Assembly: GCF_022538185.1 (NCBI RefSeq)
Contig: NZ_JAKYXC010000009.1
Location: forward strand, 62,001-126,000
Direction of reading: 5' to 3'
Length of the DNA stretch: 64,000 nt
Source of the DNA: Microbacterium sp. CFH 31415
Lineage (GTDB): Bacteria > Actinomycetota > Actinomycetes > Actinomycetales > Microbacteriaceae
The notes under the pieces were generated by a model. The model was not told where the DNA came from. It ran no database searches and was given only the letters and a program-made list of their open reading frames with translations. Position 1 is the stretch's first letter; each line of letters opens with the position of its first letter. The position numbers and the translations under genes are program-made. Below, one piece after another: positions 25,660 to 34,139 of the stretch.

Positions 25660-27036
25660 ATGACAGGCAGCGGCTATTCCCCTTCCGCCGCGTCCGGTGG
25701 GCGCGGCCCCTGGCGCGCGCCTGTGGCGGCGGGTCCGCTGCACGCCACGGTGACGGTCCCGGGGTCGAAGTCCCTCACCAACCGAGAGCTCATCCTCGCC
25801 GCACTGGCCGACGGTCCGAGCCGCCTGATCTCGCCGCTGCACTCCGACGACTCGGCGCGCATGATCGAGGCGCTGAAGGCTCTCGGAGTCGGCATCACCC
25901 TCGGGCCGGGCGCCGGCCGCTTCGGCGACGACATCATCGTCACGCCGGTCTGGCCCCTGCACGGCGACACCGTCGTCGACTGCGGGCAGGCGGGCACCGT
26001 CATGCGGTTCGTGGCCGGCCTGGGCGGCTTCGCGCGGGGCGACGTCACGATCACCGCCCACGAGAGCGCGCTGCACCGCCCTATGGGTGCGATGATCACC
26101 GCACTGCGCGACGTCGGCGTCGACATCGACGACGGCGGCCGGTGGGCGCTCCCCTTCATCGTCCGCGGCCACGGCCACACGCGGGGCGGCGAGGTGACGA
26201 TCGACGCGAGTGCGTCCAGCCAGTTCGTCTCCGGTCTGCTGCTCGCCGCGCCCCGCTTCGACGTCGGCCTGCACCTTCACCACTCGGGCGCCCGGCTGCC
26301 CAGCATCCCGCACATCGACATGACGGTCGAAGCACTCGCGCACCGCGGCGTCCACGTCGAGCGGCCTGCGCAGGGCGAATGGATCGTCCCCGCCGGGCCC
26401 GTCCGCGGCAAGGATGTGGCGATCGAACCCGACCTCTCCAACGCCGCCCCGTTCCTCGCTGCCGCGATGCTCGTCGGCGGCTCGGTCTCCGTCACCGGCT
26501 GGCCGGCGCACTCGACACAGCCCGGCGCGATGCTCACCGACATCCTGTCCCTCATGGGCGCGCGGGTTCAGCGCCGCGGCGGGGCGCTCACGGTGACGGC
26601 AGGGGCGGCCGGCATCCAGGGGGTCGACCTCGATCTGTCGGCGGCCGGCGAGCTCACGCCCACGATCTTCGCGCTCGCCGCGTTCGCCGAGACGCCGTCG
26701 ACGCTGCACGGCATCGGGCACATCCGCGGCCACGAGACCGACCGCATCGCGGCGCTCGTCGGCGAGCTGCGCGGTCTCGGCGGCGAGGCCGACGAGCTTC
26801 CCGACGGCATCCGCATCGTTCCCCGGCCACTGCACGGCGGCGCGTGGCACGCGCACCACGACCACCGCATGGCGACGACAGGTGCGCTGATCGGCCTCGT
26901 CGTGCCGGGCGTCGAGGTCGACGACATCGGCACGACCGCCAAGACGATGCCCGAGTTCCCCGAGCTCTGGCAGGCCATGCTCGACGACGACGGCTCGGCC
27001 GCCGGTCATCACGCGGAGGCGATGCGGGCATCGTGA
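25660..27036 (+). CDS. aroA: 3-phosphoshikimate 1-carboxyvinyltransferase (EPSP synthase)
   Basis: Protein of 458 residues: sixth step of the shikimate pathway, joining PEP to shikimate-3-phosphate. Motifs: PGSKSLTNRELILAALADG (substrate phosphate), DCGQAGTVMRFVAGLGG (PEP-binding loop) and GHIRGHETDRIAALVGEL followed by HDHRMATTGALIG. The start is supported by TAGGGT at 25646-25651, eight bases before the ATG, in a divergent arrangement with sigR. The stop overlaps the start of rsgA by four bases, so the two are co-translated. The same pair occurs in other actinobacteria. Confidence 0.97.
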   Translation: MTGSGYSPSAASGGRGPWRAPVAAGPLHATVTVPGSKSLTNRELILAALADGPSRLISPLHSDDSARMIEALKALGVGITLGPGAGRFGDDIIVTPVWPLHGDTVVDCGQAGTVMRFVAGLGGFARGDVTITAHESALHRPMGAMITALRDVGVDIDDGGRWALPFIVRGHGHTRGGEVTIDASASSQFVSGLLLAAPRFDVGLHLHHSGARLPSIPHIDMTVEALAHRGVHVERPAQGEWIVPAGPVRGKDVAIEPDLSNAAPFLAAAMLVGGSVSVTGWPAHSTQPGAMLTDILSLMGARVQRRGGALTVTAGAAGIQGVDLDLSAAGELTPTIFALAAFAETPSTLHGIGHIRGHETDRIAALVGELRGLGGEADELPDGIRIVPRPLHGGAWHAHHDHRMATTGALIGLVVPGVEVDDIGTTAKTMPEFPELWQAMLDDDGSAAGHHAEAMRAS

Positions 27037-28124
27037 GCTGGCTCGACGATTCCGACGAGGACGACGAACCCGAGTTCGACGAGGCCGACGTGCGCGTCCG
27101 GCCCAACCCGAAAGCGAACCGTCCCCGCACGAAGCGCCGCCCTGCTCACTCCGACGCCCGCATCGCGCGCGTGCTCGGCGTGGACCGCGGTCGGTACACC
27201 GTGCTCGTCGACGAGGACGGCGCCGGCGAGCGCGCGATCTCGGCGGTGCGGGCCCGCGAGCTGCGCAAGACCCCGATCGTGACCGGCGACCGTGCGCGGG
27301 TGGTGGGCGATACGAGCGGCGACCAGGGCACCCTGTCACGCATCGTCGGCATCGAGGACCGCACGTCGCTGCTGCGACGCAGCGCCGACGACACCGACCA
27401 GGTCGAGCGGGTCATCGTCGCCAACGCCGACCAGATGCTCGTCGTCGTCGCCGCCGCCGATCCGGAGCCGCGCGCCCGGCTCGTCGACCGCTACCTCGTC
27501 GCGGCGCTGGATGCCGGCATCCGTCCCCTCCTCGTCGTCACGAAGACAGACCTCGCCGACCCGACCGAGTTCCTCGCGCACTTCGAGGGGCTCGACCTCG
27601 AGGTGTTCACGAGCGCCCTCGGCACCGAAGACGATCCGGCGGCCGGCATGCCGCTCGACCGCATCGGCGCCGCGCTCATCGGCCACTCCACCGTGTTCGT
27701 CGGCCACTCCGGAGTGGGGAAGTCCACTCTGGTCAACGCGCTGGTGCCCGAGGCCCGGCGCGCGACCGGGCACGTGAACGAGGTGACCGGCCGCGGCCGC
27801 CACACGTCGAGTTCGACCGTGTCGCTGCGCTACCGCGGCGACGGCGGCAGCGGATGGGTCATCGACACCCCCGGCGTGCGCTCGTTCGGCCTCGGACACG
27901 TCGACCCGGCCAACATCCTGCGCGCCTTCACCGATCTGGCCGAGATCGCAGAGGAATGCCCGCGCGGGTGCACGCACCTGACCGACGCGCCGGACTGCGC
28001 GATCGTCGAGGCGGTCGCCGAGGGTCGTCTCGGACCCGGCGGCGAGGCGCGGCTCGACTCGCTGCAGCGTCTACTCGAGACGTTCGCCAAGCGCGACGCC
28101 ACCGCCCAGCGCGACGGCGCTTAG
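27033..28124 (+). CDS. rsgA: Ribosome small subunit-dependent GTPase A
   Basis: Protein of 363 residues that assists late 30S subunit assembly. An acidic N-terminal tail (SWLDDSDEDDEPEFDEADVR) precedes the OB-fold. The GTPase is circularly permuted: G4 (VVTKTDLAD) comes before G1 (FVGHSGVGKSTLVNAL) and G3 (DTPGVRSFGL). The C-terminal zinc motif is ECPRGCTHLTDAPDC. GTG start overlapping the aroA stop. The N-terminal extension is longer than in E. coli but usual in actinobacteria. Confidence 0.95.
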   Translation: MSWLDDSDEDDEPEFDEADVRVRPNPKANRPRTKRRPAHSDARIARVLGVDRGRYTVLVDEDGAGERAISAVRARELRKTPIVTGDRARVVGDTSGDQGTLSRIVGIEDRTSLLRRSADDTDQVERVIVANADQMLVVVAAADPEPRARLVDRYLVAALDAGIRPLLVVTKTDLADPTEFLAHFEGLDLEVFTSALGTEDDPAAGMPLDRIGAALIGHSTVFVGHSGVGKSTLVNALVPEARRATGHVNEVTGRGRHTSSSTVSLRYRGDGGSGWVIDTPGVRSFGLGHVDPANILRAFTDLAEIAEECPRGCTHLTDAPDCAIVEAVAEGRLGPGGEARLDSLQRLLETFAKRDATAQRDGA

Positions 28125-28133
28125 GCTGGAGGC

Positions 28134-28610
28134 GTGACCACGCGCCTCGAACCCGGCTCCCCCGCACCCGACTTCACTCTCGTCGACCAGGACGACCGCT
28201 CCGTATCGCTCGGGTCGCTGCGCGGCCGGGGCGTGGTGCTGTTCTTCTACCCGGAGGCCATGACCCCGGGCTGCACGACCGAGGCGTGCGACTTCCGCGA
28301 CAGCCTCGCCCCGCTGCAGGCCGCCGGATATGCGGTGCTCGGCATCTCGCGCGACGCACCCGAGAAGCTCCGCCGCTTCCGTGAGCGCGATTCCCTCACG
28401 TTCGACCTCCTGAGCGACCCCGACCACGCGGTGCACGAGGCGTACGGCGCGTGGGGAGAGAAGCTCAACTACGGCAAGAAGATCACCGGCGTGCTGCGCT
28501 CGACCTTCATCATCGGCGCCGACGGACGCATCGAGCACGCGCTCTACAACGTCAAGGCGACGGGCCACGTCGCCCGGGTCCGCAAGCTCGTCGGACTCGA
28601 CGCGGCCTGA
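28134..28610 (+). CDS. bcp: Thiol peroxidase, bacterioferritin comigratory protein (PrxQ) type
   Basis: Peroxiredoxin of 158 residues that reduces H2O2 and organic peroxides. FFYPEAMTPGCTTEACDFRD holds the peroxidatic Cys47 and, five residues on, the resolving Cys52, an arrangement of the atypical 2-Cys PrxQ/BCP group. AYGAWGEKLNYGKKITGVLR is the second family block. The GTG at 28134 is preceded by TAGGCT (28122-28127) with six bases between, suggesting a leaderless mRNA, although GGAGG directly before it could also help ribosomes. It follows rsgA by nine bases. Confidence 0.92.
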   Translation: MTTRLEPGSPAPDFTLVDQDDRSVSLGSLRGRGVVLFFYPEAMTPGCTTEACDFRDSLAPLQAAGYAVLGISRDAPEKLRRFRERDSLTFDLLSDPDHAVHEAYGAWGEKLNYGKKITGVLRSTFIIGADGRIEHALYNVKATGHVARVRKLVGLDAA

Positions 28611-28651
28611 GCCCCGCGTCCGCGCGCAGCAGGGAGGTCAGCGGCCCGCGG

Positions 28652-29059
28652 TCAGGTGGGCTCGCCTTCGGGCGCCTCAGCGCGCGCACGGCGGCCGGCA
28701 TCGCGTACGACGAGGACGAGCAGCACGAGCACGATCACCGCGGGCACAGCCAGCCACAGGGCGACGATCGGCTCGGCGTACGACCCCGTGGCCGCGCCGA
28801 GGGCGACCGCCAGGATCAGCAGCTGCAGGACGATCGCGCCCGAGCGGCCCCACGACTGATCCCGCCAGATCGCGACCGCGAACGCGATCACGATCGCCGC
28901 GCCGACCGCTGTCAGGACCAGCAGTGCGAGCGCGGTGTCGATCACCGCAGTGTCGCCCGCGAAGACGGCGATGACCTGCCACACGGTCAGCGCCACGAGC
29001 CCCAGTCCCTCGAGGCCGACGAGGAGAGCGCCGACGCGTCCGATCGTGTTTGTTCGCAT
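28652..29059 (-). CDS. Small membrane protein with four predicted helices
   Basis: Protein of 135 residues, not assigned to a named family. Four hydrophobic helices are visible: VGALLVGLEGLGLVALTVW, ALALLVLTAVGAAIVIAFAV, GAIVLQLLILAVALGAA and VALWLAVPAVIVLVLLVLVV. A short Arg-rich tail with RDAGRRARAEAPEG is predicted on the cytosolic side. The start MRTNTIGRVG was chosen; a longer form with 19 extra residues is possible. The gene is divergent from whiB1, with 252 bases between. Confidence 0.7.
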   Translation of the reverse strand: MRTNTIGRVGALLVGLEGLGLVALTVWQVIAVFAGDTAVIDTALALLVLTAVGAAIVIAFAVAIWRDQSWGRSGAIVLQLLILAVALGAATGSYAEPIVALWLAVPAVIVLVLLVLVVRDAGRRARAEAPEGEPT

Positions 29060-29311
29060 ACCTAACGTTCTTTCCGGTGACCGGGCCGCAGATTGTGCGA
29101 ACCCTCTATGTCGCAAAGGGAATACTCAGCAAGTTGCACAGAATCCTGACGCTCATCCCTTGATTCAGGTAAACCGCTATGGGACGATTGGTGAAGCCGT
29201 GTGCTCCCACAGCGACGTGGGGCGAGCGAGTCGCTCGCACACCCCACAGGGTACCGGACCCGAATTCGGTGTCCTCACTCTCAGAACCCTCTCGTATCAA
29301 GGAGCACCACC
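29060..29311. promoter_or_regulatory. whiB1 upstream region with 5'-leader hairpin
   Basis: Spacer of 252 bases between the small membrane protein and whiB1. GTGGGG (29217-29222) pairs with CCCCAC (29242-29247) around an inner 7-bp hairpin CGAGCGA/TCGCTCG, forming a two-level stem-loop about 65 bases before the whiB1 start. Regulator sites were not recognised with confidence. Confidence 0.45.
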
Positions 29312-29560
29312 ATGGACTGGCGCGATAAGGCCGCCTGCCTGACTGTCGACCCCGAGCTGTTCTTCCCCGTGGGGAACACCGGGCCGGCCGTCGACCAGAT
29401 CGAGAAGGCCAAGTCGGTGTGTGCTCGCTGCACCGTGACCGAGATCTGCCTGCAGTACGCCCTTGAGACCGGTCAGGACTCGGGCGTCTGGGGCGGTCTC
29501 TCCGAAGACGAGCGTCGCGCCCTCAAGCGCCGCGCCGCACGCGCCCGCCGCGCTTCCTGA
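29312..29560 (+). CDS. whiB1: WhiB family iron-sulfur transcriptional regulator, WhiB1
   Basis: Protein of 82 residues. Four cluster cysteines at 9, 37, 40 and 46 (CX2C plus CX5C), the turn motif GVWGGLSEDERRALKRR and the opening MDWRDKAACLTVDPELFFPV place it with M. tuberculosis WhiB1 (Rv3219) nearly residue for residue. It binds a [4Fe-4S] cluster that reacts with NO and contacts the principal sigma factor region 4. The ribosome binding site AAGGAG is well placed. The pdtaS kinase gene follows downstream in opposite orientation, as in M. tuberculosis. Confidence 0.95.
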   Translation: MDWRDKAACLTVDPELFFPVGNTGPAVDQIEKAKSVCARCTVTEICLQYALETGQDSGVWGGLSEDERRALKRRAARARRAS

Positions 29561-29620
29561 CGCGCGCCCGGGCTTCGGCCCAGGGGCCCGCCCGGGTATT
29601 ACTGCCAGCGCCCGTCGCCC

Positions 29621-29800
29621 CGCGTCGCCTTTCGCTGGTCCCCATCGCCCTTCGTGGACCCACATCGCCCTTCGTGGACCCACATCGCCTTTCATGGGTC
29701 CCTATCGCCATTCGTGGGTCCCCATCGCCCTTCGTAGGTCCCCATTGCCCTTCGTTGGCCCCCATCGCCCTTCGTTGGCCCCCATCGCCCTTCGTGGATC
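29621..29800. repeat. Nine-unit 20-bp tandem repeat array
   Basis: Eight units in perfect 20-bp register (29641-29800) plus a degenerate first unit (29621-29640). Consensus CCCATCGCCCTTCGTGGGTC with variation mainly at positions 2-3 and 15-19. The period is not a multiple of three, so it is not a coding repeat. No spacers, hence not CRISPR. Confidence 0.9.
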
Positions 29801-29850
29801 CCCCGCCGCCCCTGTCCGGCGCCGTGCTCACCCGGGCACCTCTTCGCCCA

Positions 29851-29919
29851 GAACAGGACCGCTGGCCGAGGCAGGACGTTTCGCAGCGAATCCTCCTGTT
29901 CTCGCCAGAACACCTGTTC
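29851..29919. repeat. 69-bp near-palindrome, copy A
   Basis: Starts GAACAGG and ends CCTGTTC. An inner hairpin is formed by CAGGACGTTTCGC and GCGAATCCTCCTG. It is preceded by CACCTCTTCGCCCA, also present before copy B, and followed by CTGTTTCTGGGCG (29931-29943), the inverse of that flank. Confidence 0.8.
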
Positions 29920-30062
29920 CGGGCGACGGCCTGTTTCTGGGCGACGAGTGGCCGAGTCCGTTCACCCCATGGTCGGCTGCGCCGTCCCGTCCGCGCCGTT
30001 CCCGCCGCCGTCCCCCGCCGCCCTGTCCCGCGCCGTCCGTCACCCGGTCACCTCTTCGCCCA

Positions 30063-30166
<104 letters not shown>

Positions 30167-30243
30167 CCCGGCAACGCCCCGGGGAACAGCCACGACCGCG
30201 GAGGCAGCAGCAGTACGCGACGCGAGGTCGGTGAAGGGCGAGC

Positions 30244-30265
30244 GGATGCCGCGGCCGAGGCATCC
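30244..30265. terminator. Hairpin at the 3' end of pdtaS
   Basis: GGATGCC (30244-30250) and GGCATCC (30259-30265), loop GCGGCCGA, 30 bases beyond the pdtaS stop. Short but perfect stem. Confidence 0.45.
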
Positions 30266-30294
30266 CGAAGCCGTCGACGGCCTCGCGCAGCGAC

Positions 30295-31782
30295 TCAGTC
30301 GCGCGCGCGTTCGATGTAGCGCAGCGGGATATCGATCGTGACCTCGGTGCCGCTGCCCGTGATGGTGTGCCAGTCGATCGTGCCGCCGAGCTCGCCCTGG
30401 ATGAGTGTGCGGACGATCTGCGTGCCGAGCCCGCGACCGACCTGGCCCTCGGGCAGCCCGGAGCCGGTGTCGCGCACGCGCACCTCGAGGCGCTCGTCTG
30501 TGCGCTCGGCGATGATCTCGACGTCGCCCTCCTGGCCGGCGAGCCCGTGCTCGACGGCGTTGGTCACGAGCTCGGTGAGCGCGAGCGCGAGCGGCGTCGC
30601 ATACTCGCTCGGGAGGGTGCCGAAGCGGCCGGTCGAGTGGGTCTTCGCGCGGGTGTTGGGTGCCGCGGCGACTTCGGCGACGAGCTTGAGCACGCGGTCG
30701 AACACCTCGTCGAAGTCGACGTTCTGCGCGAGCCCCTCGGAGAGGGTGTCGTGCACCACCGCGATCGCCGAGACTCGGCGCATGGCCTGGGTCAGCGCCT
30801 CGCGTGCCTCTTCGCTGTGGGAGCGGCGTGCCTGGATGCGCAGCAGCGATGCGACGGTCTGGAGGTTGTTCTTGACGCGGTGGTGGATCTCGCGGATCGT
30901 CGCATCCTTGGTGATGAGCTCTTGCTCCTGGTGGCGGATCTCCGTGACGTCGCGGCAGAGCACGATCGCGCCGATGCGCTTGCCGTGGTCGCGGAGCGGG
31001 ATGGTGCGCAGTGACACCGTCACCCCGCGCGACTCGATGTCGGATCGCCACGGTGCGCGGCCTGTCACCACGACAGGCAGCGACTCGTCGAACTGACGCT
31101 TGCCCGGCAGGATGCGCGTGACGACCTCCACCAGCGACTCTCCCTCGAGCTCGTCGTCGAAGCCGAGCCGGTTGAAGGCCGACAGGGCGTTGGGGCTCGC
31201 GAAGGTCGTGATGCCATCGACGTCGAGGCGCACGAGGCCGTCTGAGGCACGCGGAGCGCCGCGTCGAGGCGAGGTCGGCGCGGACATATCGGGGAAGTCG
31301 CCGGTCGCCACCATGCCGAACAGCTCGTCGGCGCAGTCGTTGAACGTGATCTGCTGCCGTGAGGGCGTTCGCGCCTCCCCCAGGTTGGTGTGGCGGGTCA
31401 GCACGCCGATCGTCTGCCGGTCGTCGCTGGCGCCGACGCGCACGACGGGCACGGCGCGCACGCGGGTCGGGGTCTCCTCGAACCAGTCCGGCGAGGCGGA
31501 GTCGACGATGCGACCCGTCGCGAACGCGTCGCGCACCTGGGTGCGCCATTGCGGACGCACGCGGTCACCCACGATGTCGCGATAGAAGAGCGTGGCGGCG
31601 CCGCTGGGGCGCGTGTGCGCCACGGCCACGAAGGAGTCGTCGGATGTCGGCACCCACAGCACGATGTCGGCGAAAGCCAGATCGGCGAGGAGCTGGCCGT
31701 CGCCCGCGAGACGGTGGAGCCATTCCACGTCCTCCGCACTCGAGCGGCCTTGGGCGTAGACGAGATCGCTGAGGGTCGACAC
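30295..31782 (-). CDS. pdtaS: Sensor histidine kinase PdtaS
   Basis: Cytosolic kinase of 495 residues. A GAF-like N-terminal domain (about 1-150), a PAS domain (about 175-285, VRLDVDGITTFASPNALSAF), a HisKA_2 phosphoacceptor helix near residue 300 (REIHHRVKNNLQTVASLLR) and a C-terminal ATPase domain (ALTELVTNAVEHGLAGQEG, GRGLGTQIVRTLIQGELGG) are in the PdtaS order. With PdtaR, an ANTAR-type RNA-binding response regulator not in this window, it controls transcripts by antitermination. GTG start. TAGGCT at 31789-31794 (complement) is exactly six bases upstream, and its first three bases are also the TAG stop codon of the upstream gene. Confidence 0.93.
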   Translation of the reverse strand: MSTLSDLVYAQGRSSAEDVEWLHRLAGDGQLLADLAFADIVLWVPTSDDSFVAVAHTRPSGAATLFYRDIVGDRVRPQWRTQVRDAFATGRIVDSASPDWFEETPTRVRAVPVVRVGASDDRQTIGVLTRHTNLGEARTPSRQQITFNDCADELFGMVATGDFPDMSAPTSPRRGAPRASDGLVRLDVDGITTFASPNALSAFNRLGFDDELEGESLVEVVTRILPGKRQFDESLPVVVTGRAPWRSDIESRGVTVSLRTIPLRDHGKRIGAIVLCRDVTEIRHQEQELITKDATIREIHHRVKNNLQTVASLLRIQARRSHSEEAREALTQAMRRVSAIAVVHDTLSEGLAQNVDFDEVFDRVLKLVAEVAAAPNTRAKTHSTGRFGTLPSEYATPLALALTELVTNAVEHGLAGQEGDVEIIAERTDERLEVRVRDTGSGLPEGQVGRGLGTQIVRTLIQGELGGTIDWHTITGSGTEVTIDIPLRYIERARD

Positions 31783-31791
31783 GCTCTCAGC

Positions 31792-33063
31792 CTAGACGGC
31801 GCGTGCGAACCGCTCCGTCGGCGTGACGCGTCGGCGCCGCGACGGCCGCTCCGCCGCGGGTGGTGCGACGACGGCCTCCCCCACGAATCGTCGCAGCGCG
31901 AGCGTGAAGGGTGATCGGGGCGCGACGTCGGCGATCGGTCGCGCCGCCAGCAGCGCGGCGTCGGCGGACCGCGGGTCCTGCGGCAGGAACCAGACGTCCT
32001 GGATGCCGCCGAAGCGGTCCAGCGTGCGGCGCACCTGTCCGCGCGCATCGATGCCCAGCGCCCCCGGTCGCAGGCGGTTGGCCAGCACGGCGATCGGCGT
32101 CGCCCCGGTCGTCGACCGCAGCTCTGCGTGCGCGCGCAGGAATCGGGACACGCCGACGGGATCGGCGCCGGCGACAGCCACCACGAGATCGGCCGACCGC
32201 AGCGCCGCGAGGGTGGCGGCGTTTCGACGCGGGCCGTCGAGGTCGCTCACGATCTCCTCGTCGCGCTCGAGCGATGCGGCGACGTCGACGACGGTGAAGT
32301 GCGCCCAGTCGCGGCAGACGGTCAGGGCAGCCTCGACGCGCCGCTCGCTGAGCTCCGGCCAGCGGGACGGACGGTTGATGCCGGTCAGCACGTCGACGCC
32401 CGAGCGGCCGAGCGGCATGCTCACGCGCGTGAGCTCGCGGGTGTCGAGTCCGCCGAGCTCCGCCTGGCGGCAGGCCGCCGCGAACCCCGGGCCCTCGTCG
32501 GCCAGCCCCAGTGCGAGCGCGATGGACGGAGCGTGGGTGTCGGCATCCACGAGGCCGACGTGACGGCCGCCCCTCGCCAGCTCGACCGCGAGCTCGATCG
32601 CGACGGTCGAGCGACCCGGGGCGCCCGCCGGGCCCCACACCGCGATCAGCCGGGGCGCCGACGGTGATGTGTCTTCTGAAGGCGGGCCGGCGGGCGTCGG
32701 CGTCGACGCCAGCAGATCGGCGAGACGCCACGGCTCGACGTCGACGCCGACGGGCCGCTCGAGGCCGAACGCCGCCGCCAGCCGTTCCTCGGCCGGGCCC
32801 GCGCAGACCGGCACGATGCGCGTCGAGGCGCGGTCGCAGAGCGCGACCACCGACGCCGTCACGGTCTCACGGGTGATCTCGAGCACGACGGCGTCGGCAT
32901 CGGCCACCGCCCGCAGCATCCGCTCGCCGGCGGCTCCGAGCATCCTGTCCTCGGCAACGCGGGAGAGAGCGGATGCCTCGACCGCCGCCACCACCTCGAG
33001 GCCTTCGCGGCGCAGCCCGTCGCACAGCGCGGCGCCGGCGTCGACCGCGACGAGGACTCTCAC
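31792..33063 (-). CDS. ParA/MinD-like P-loop ATPase (CpaE/septum-site-like)
   Basis: Protein of 423 residues. An N-terminal response-receiver-like part (MRVLVAVDAGAALCDGLRRE) is followed by a linker, a deviant Walker A loop (VWGPAGAPGRSTVAIELAVE) and the ParA/MinD core: HVGLVDADTHAPSIALALGL and FTVVDVAASLERDEE. The usual KGGVGKT is replaced by GPAGAPGRST, with the second lysine missing, a feature of this actinobacterial group. It overlaps the SAF-domain gene by four bases. Its role (pilus, secretion or septum positioning) is not clear, since no pilus genes are nearby. Confidence 0.8.
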   Translation of the reverse strand: MRVLVAVDAGAALCDGLRREGLEVVAAVEASALSRVAEDRMLGAAGERMLRAVADADAVVLEITRETVTASVVALCDRASTRIVPVCAGPAEERLAAAFGLERPVGVDVEPWRLADLLASTPTPAGPPSEDTSPSAPRLIAVWGPAGAPGRSTVAIELAVELARGGRHVGLVDADTHAPSIALALGLADEGPGFAAACRQAELGGLDTRELTRVSMPLGRSGVDVLTGINRPSRWPELSERRVEAALTVCRDWAHFTVVDVAASLERDEEIVSDLDGPRRNAATLAALRSADLVVAVAGADPVGVSRFLRAHAELRSTTGATPIAVLANRLRPGALGIDARGQVRRTLDRFGGIQDVWFLPQDPRSADAALLAARPIADVAPRSPFTLALRRFVGEAVVAPPAAERPSRRRRVTPTERFARAV

Positions 33064-33689
33064 GATCCCGCGCCCGCCGTCGGGACGACCGAGAGCGCCG
33101 ATTCGCCGGCCATCGCCGCCAGGGTGGCCGCGACATCCGCCCGCGGGATGACGAGCTCGACCGCTGACGCGCCGCCGCCCATCATCGAGTCGTCGCGCGC
33201 GACGGAGACGACGGTCGCATCCGCCACCAGGATGCGCGGCTTCGCGTACTCCCCGGTCTCCTCGAGCGGCGCCGCCCAGACCTCGACGACCGAGCCGGTG
33301 TCGACCGAGGACGGCACCTCGACGGCGCTGCGCACCACGACGTGGGTGGTGCGCGAGCCGGTCGCGTCGCCCACCGCCGCCCAGGGGACGAGCTCTCCTT
33401 CGGCGATCGTGCGCGTCGCCACGACGTCGGTCTCGAGCTGCTCCGGCGTCAGGTACGCGCCGCCGATCGGGCCGAGAGCGACATCGACCTCGCGGAGGTC
33501 GTCGGCCGTGATGGCCTCGCCCGGCACGATCGTGCGCGCCGCGGCGAACGCGGGCGCCGTCTGGCGCGCGGCCGAGACGACGAACCAGACGCCGGCGACC
33601 GAGGCGACGATGAGCAGCATGCCGAGCAAGAATCGGGCGTCACCCCAGAAGGCTCGGCGAGGGGTGCGGGCGGCGTCGAGGGCGGTCAT
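33060..33689 (-). CDS. SAF domain membrane-anchored protein (CpaB/FlgA-like)
   Basis: Protein of 209 residues with one N-terminal membrane helix (FLLGMLLIVASVAGVWFVV) and a SAF domain from about residue 50 (AARTIVPGEAITADDLREVD, TRTIAEGELVPWAAV), as in CpaB/RcpC and FlgA. It most likely sits outside the membrane, anchored by the helix. The start MTALDAARTPRR is taken; nine more residues upstream are possible. Its stop codon overlaps the ParA/MinD-like start by four bases (ATGA), so the two work together. Confidence 0.8.
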   Translation of the reverse strand: MTALDAARTPRRAFWGDARFLLGMLLIVASVAGVWFVVSAARQTAPAFAAARTIVPGEAITADDLREVDVALGPIGGAYLTPEQLETDVVATRTIAEGELVPWAAVGDATGSRTTHVVVRSAVEVPSSVDTGSVVEVWAAPLEETGEYAKPRILVADATVVSVARDDSMMGGGASAVELVIPRADVAATLAAMAGESALSVVPTAGAGS

Positions 33690-33787
33690 CCCCCCATCGT
33701 CACCCAGGCCGCGCATCGGCCGGATTCTTTATCCACAGCCGTTGTGCCGCCGGTCCCCCCGCACCGGGGCGAGGCCATAATGGGCTC

Positions 33788-34069
33788 ATGCCCGAGATCC
33801 CGACTTCGGACGTGCGCATGCTCGCTCCTGCTCAGGTGGGAGAGGTGCTCGGCGTGTCCGTCGACGAGGTGATGGCGCTCGTGCTGGAGGGCCGGCTGCG
33901 CGGCATGCGCGTGGGCTCCCCCGCGCGCTGGCGTGTGGAGGAGGCGAGCGTCGACGCCTACCTCGACGACCAGGCCGAGGAGGCGCGGCGCACGGCGCTC
34001 TGGCAGCAGGCGCAGAACGCGAGCTTCCCCGAGCTGTGGGGCACAGGCTCGGTCCGCCACCCCGACTGA
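33788..34069 (+). CDS. Excisionase-type helix-turn-helix protein
   Basis: Protein of 93 residues. MLAPAQVGEVLGVSVDEVMA followed by LVLEGRLRGMRVGSPARWRV is the MerR/excisionase winged-helix signature. The C-terminal third is helical (EEARRTALWQQAQNASFPEL). The family binds DNA, but a target is unknown and no integrase or phage genes are near, so it is a host regulator. CATAAT at 33776-33781 ends six bases before the ATG, consistent with a leaderless mRNA. Confidence 0.82.
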   Translation: MPEIPTSDVRMLAPAQVGEVLGVSVDEVMALVLEGRLRGMRVGSPARWRVEEASVDAYLDDQAEEARRTALWQQAQNASFPELWGTGSVRHPD

Positions 34070-34139
34070 CGCCCCGCCTCTCGACGGGGCATCGCCACCG
34101 CCGGCGCAACGCCCCGCCGGCCTGGCATGACCGGGGCCA

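Noticed and set aside
29621-29800. CRISPR array
   Set aside because: Units are directly abutting 20-mers without spacers, and no cas genes are present.
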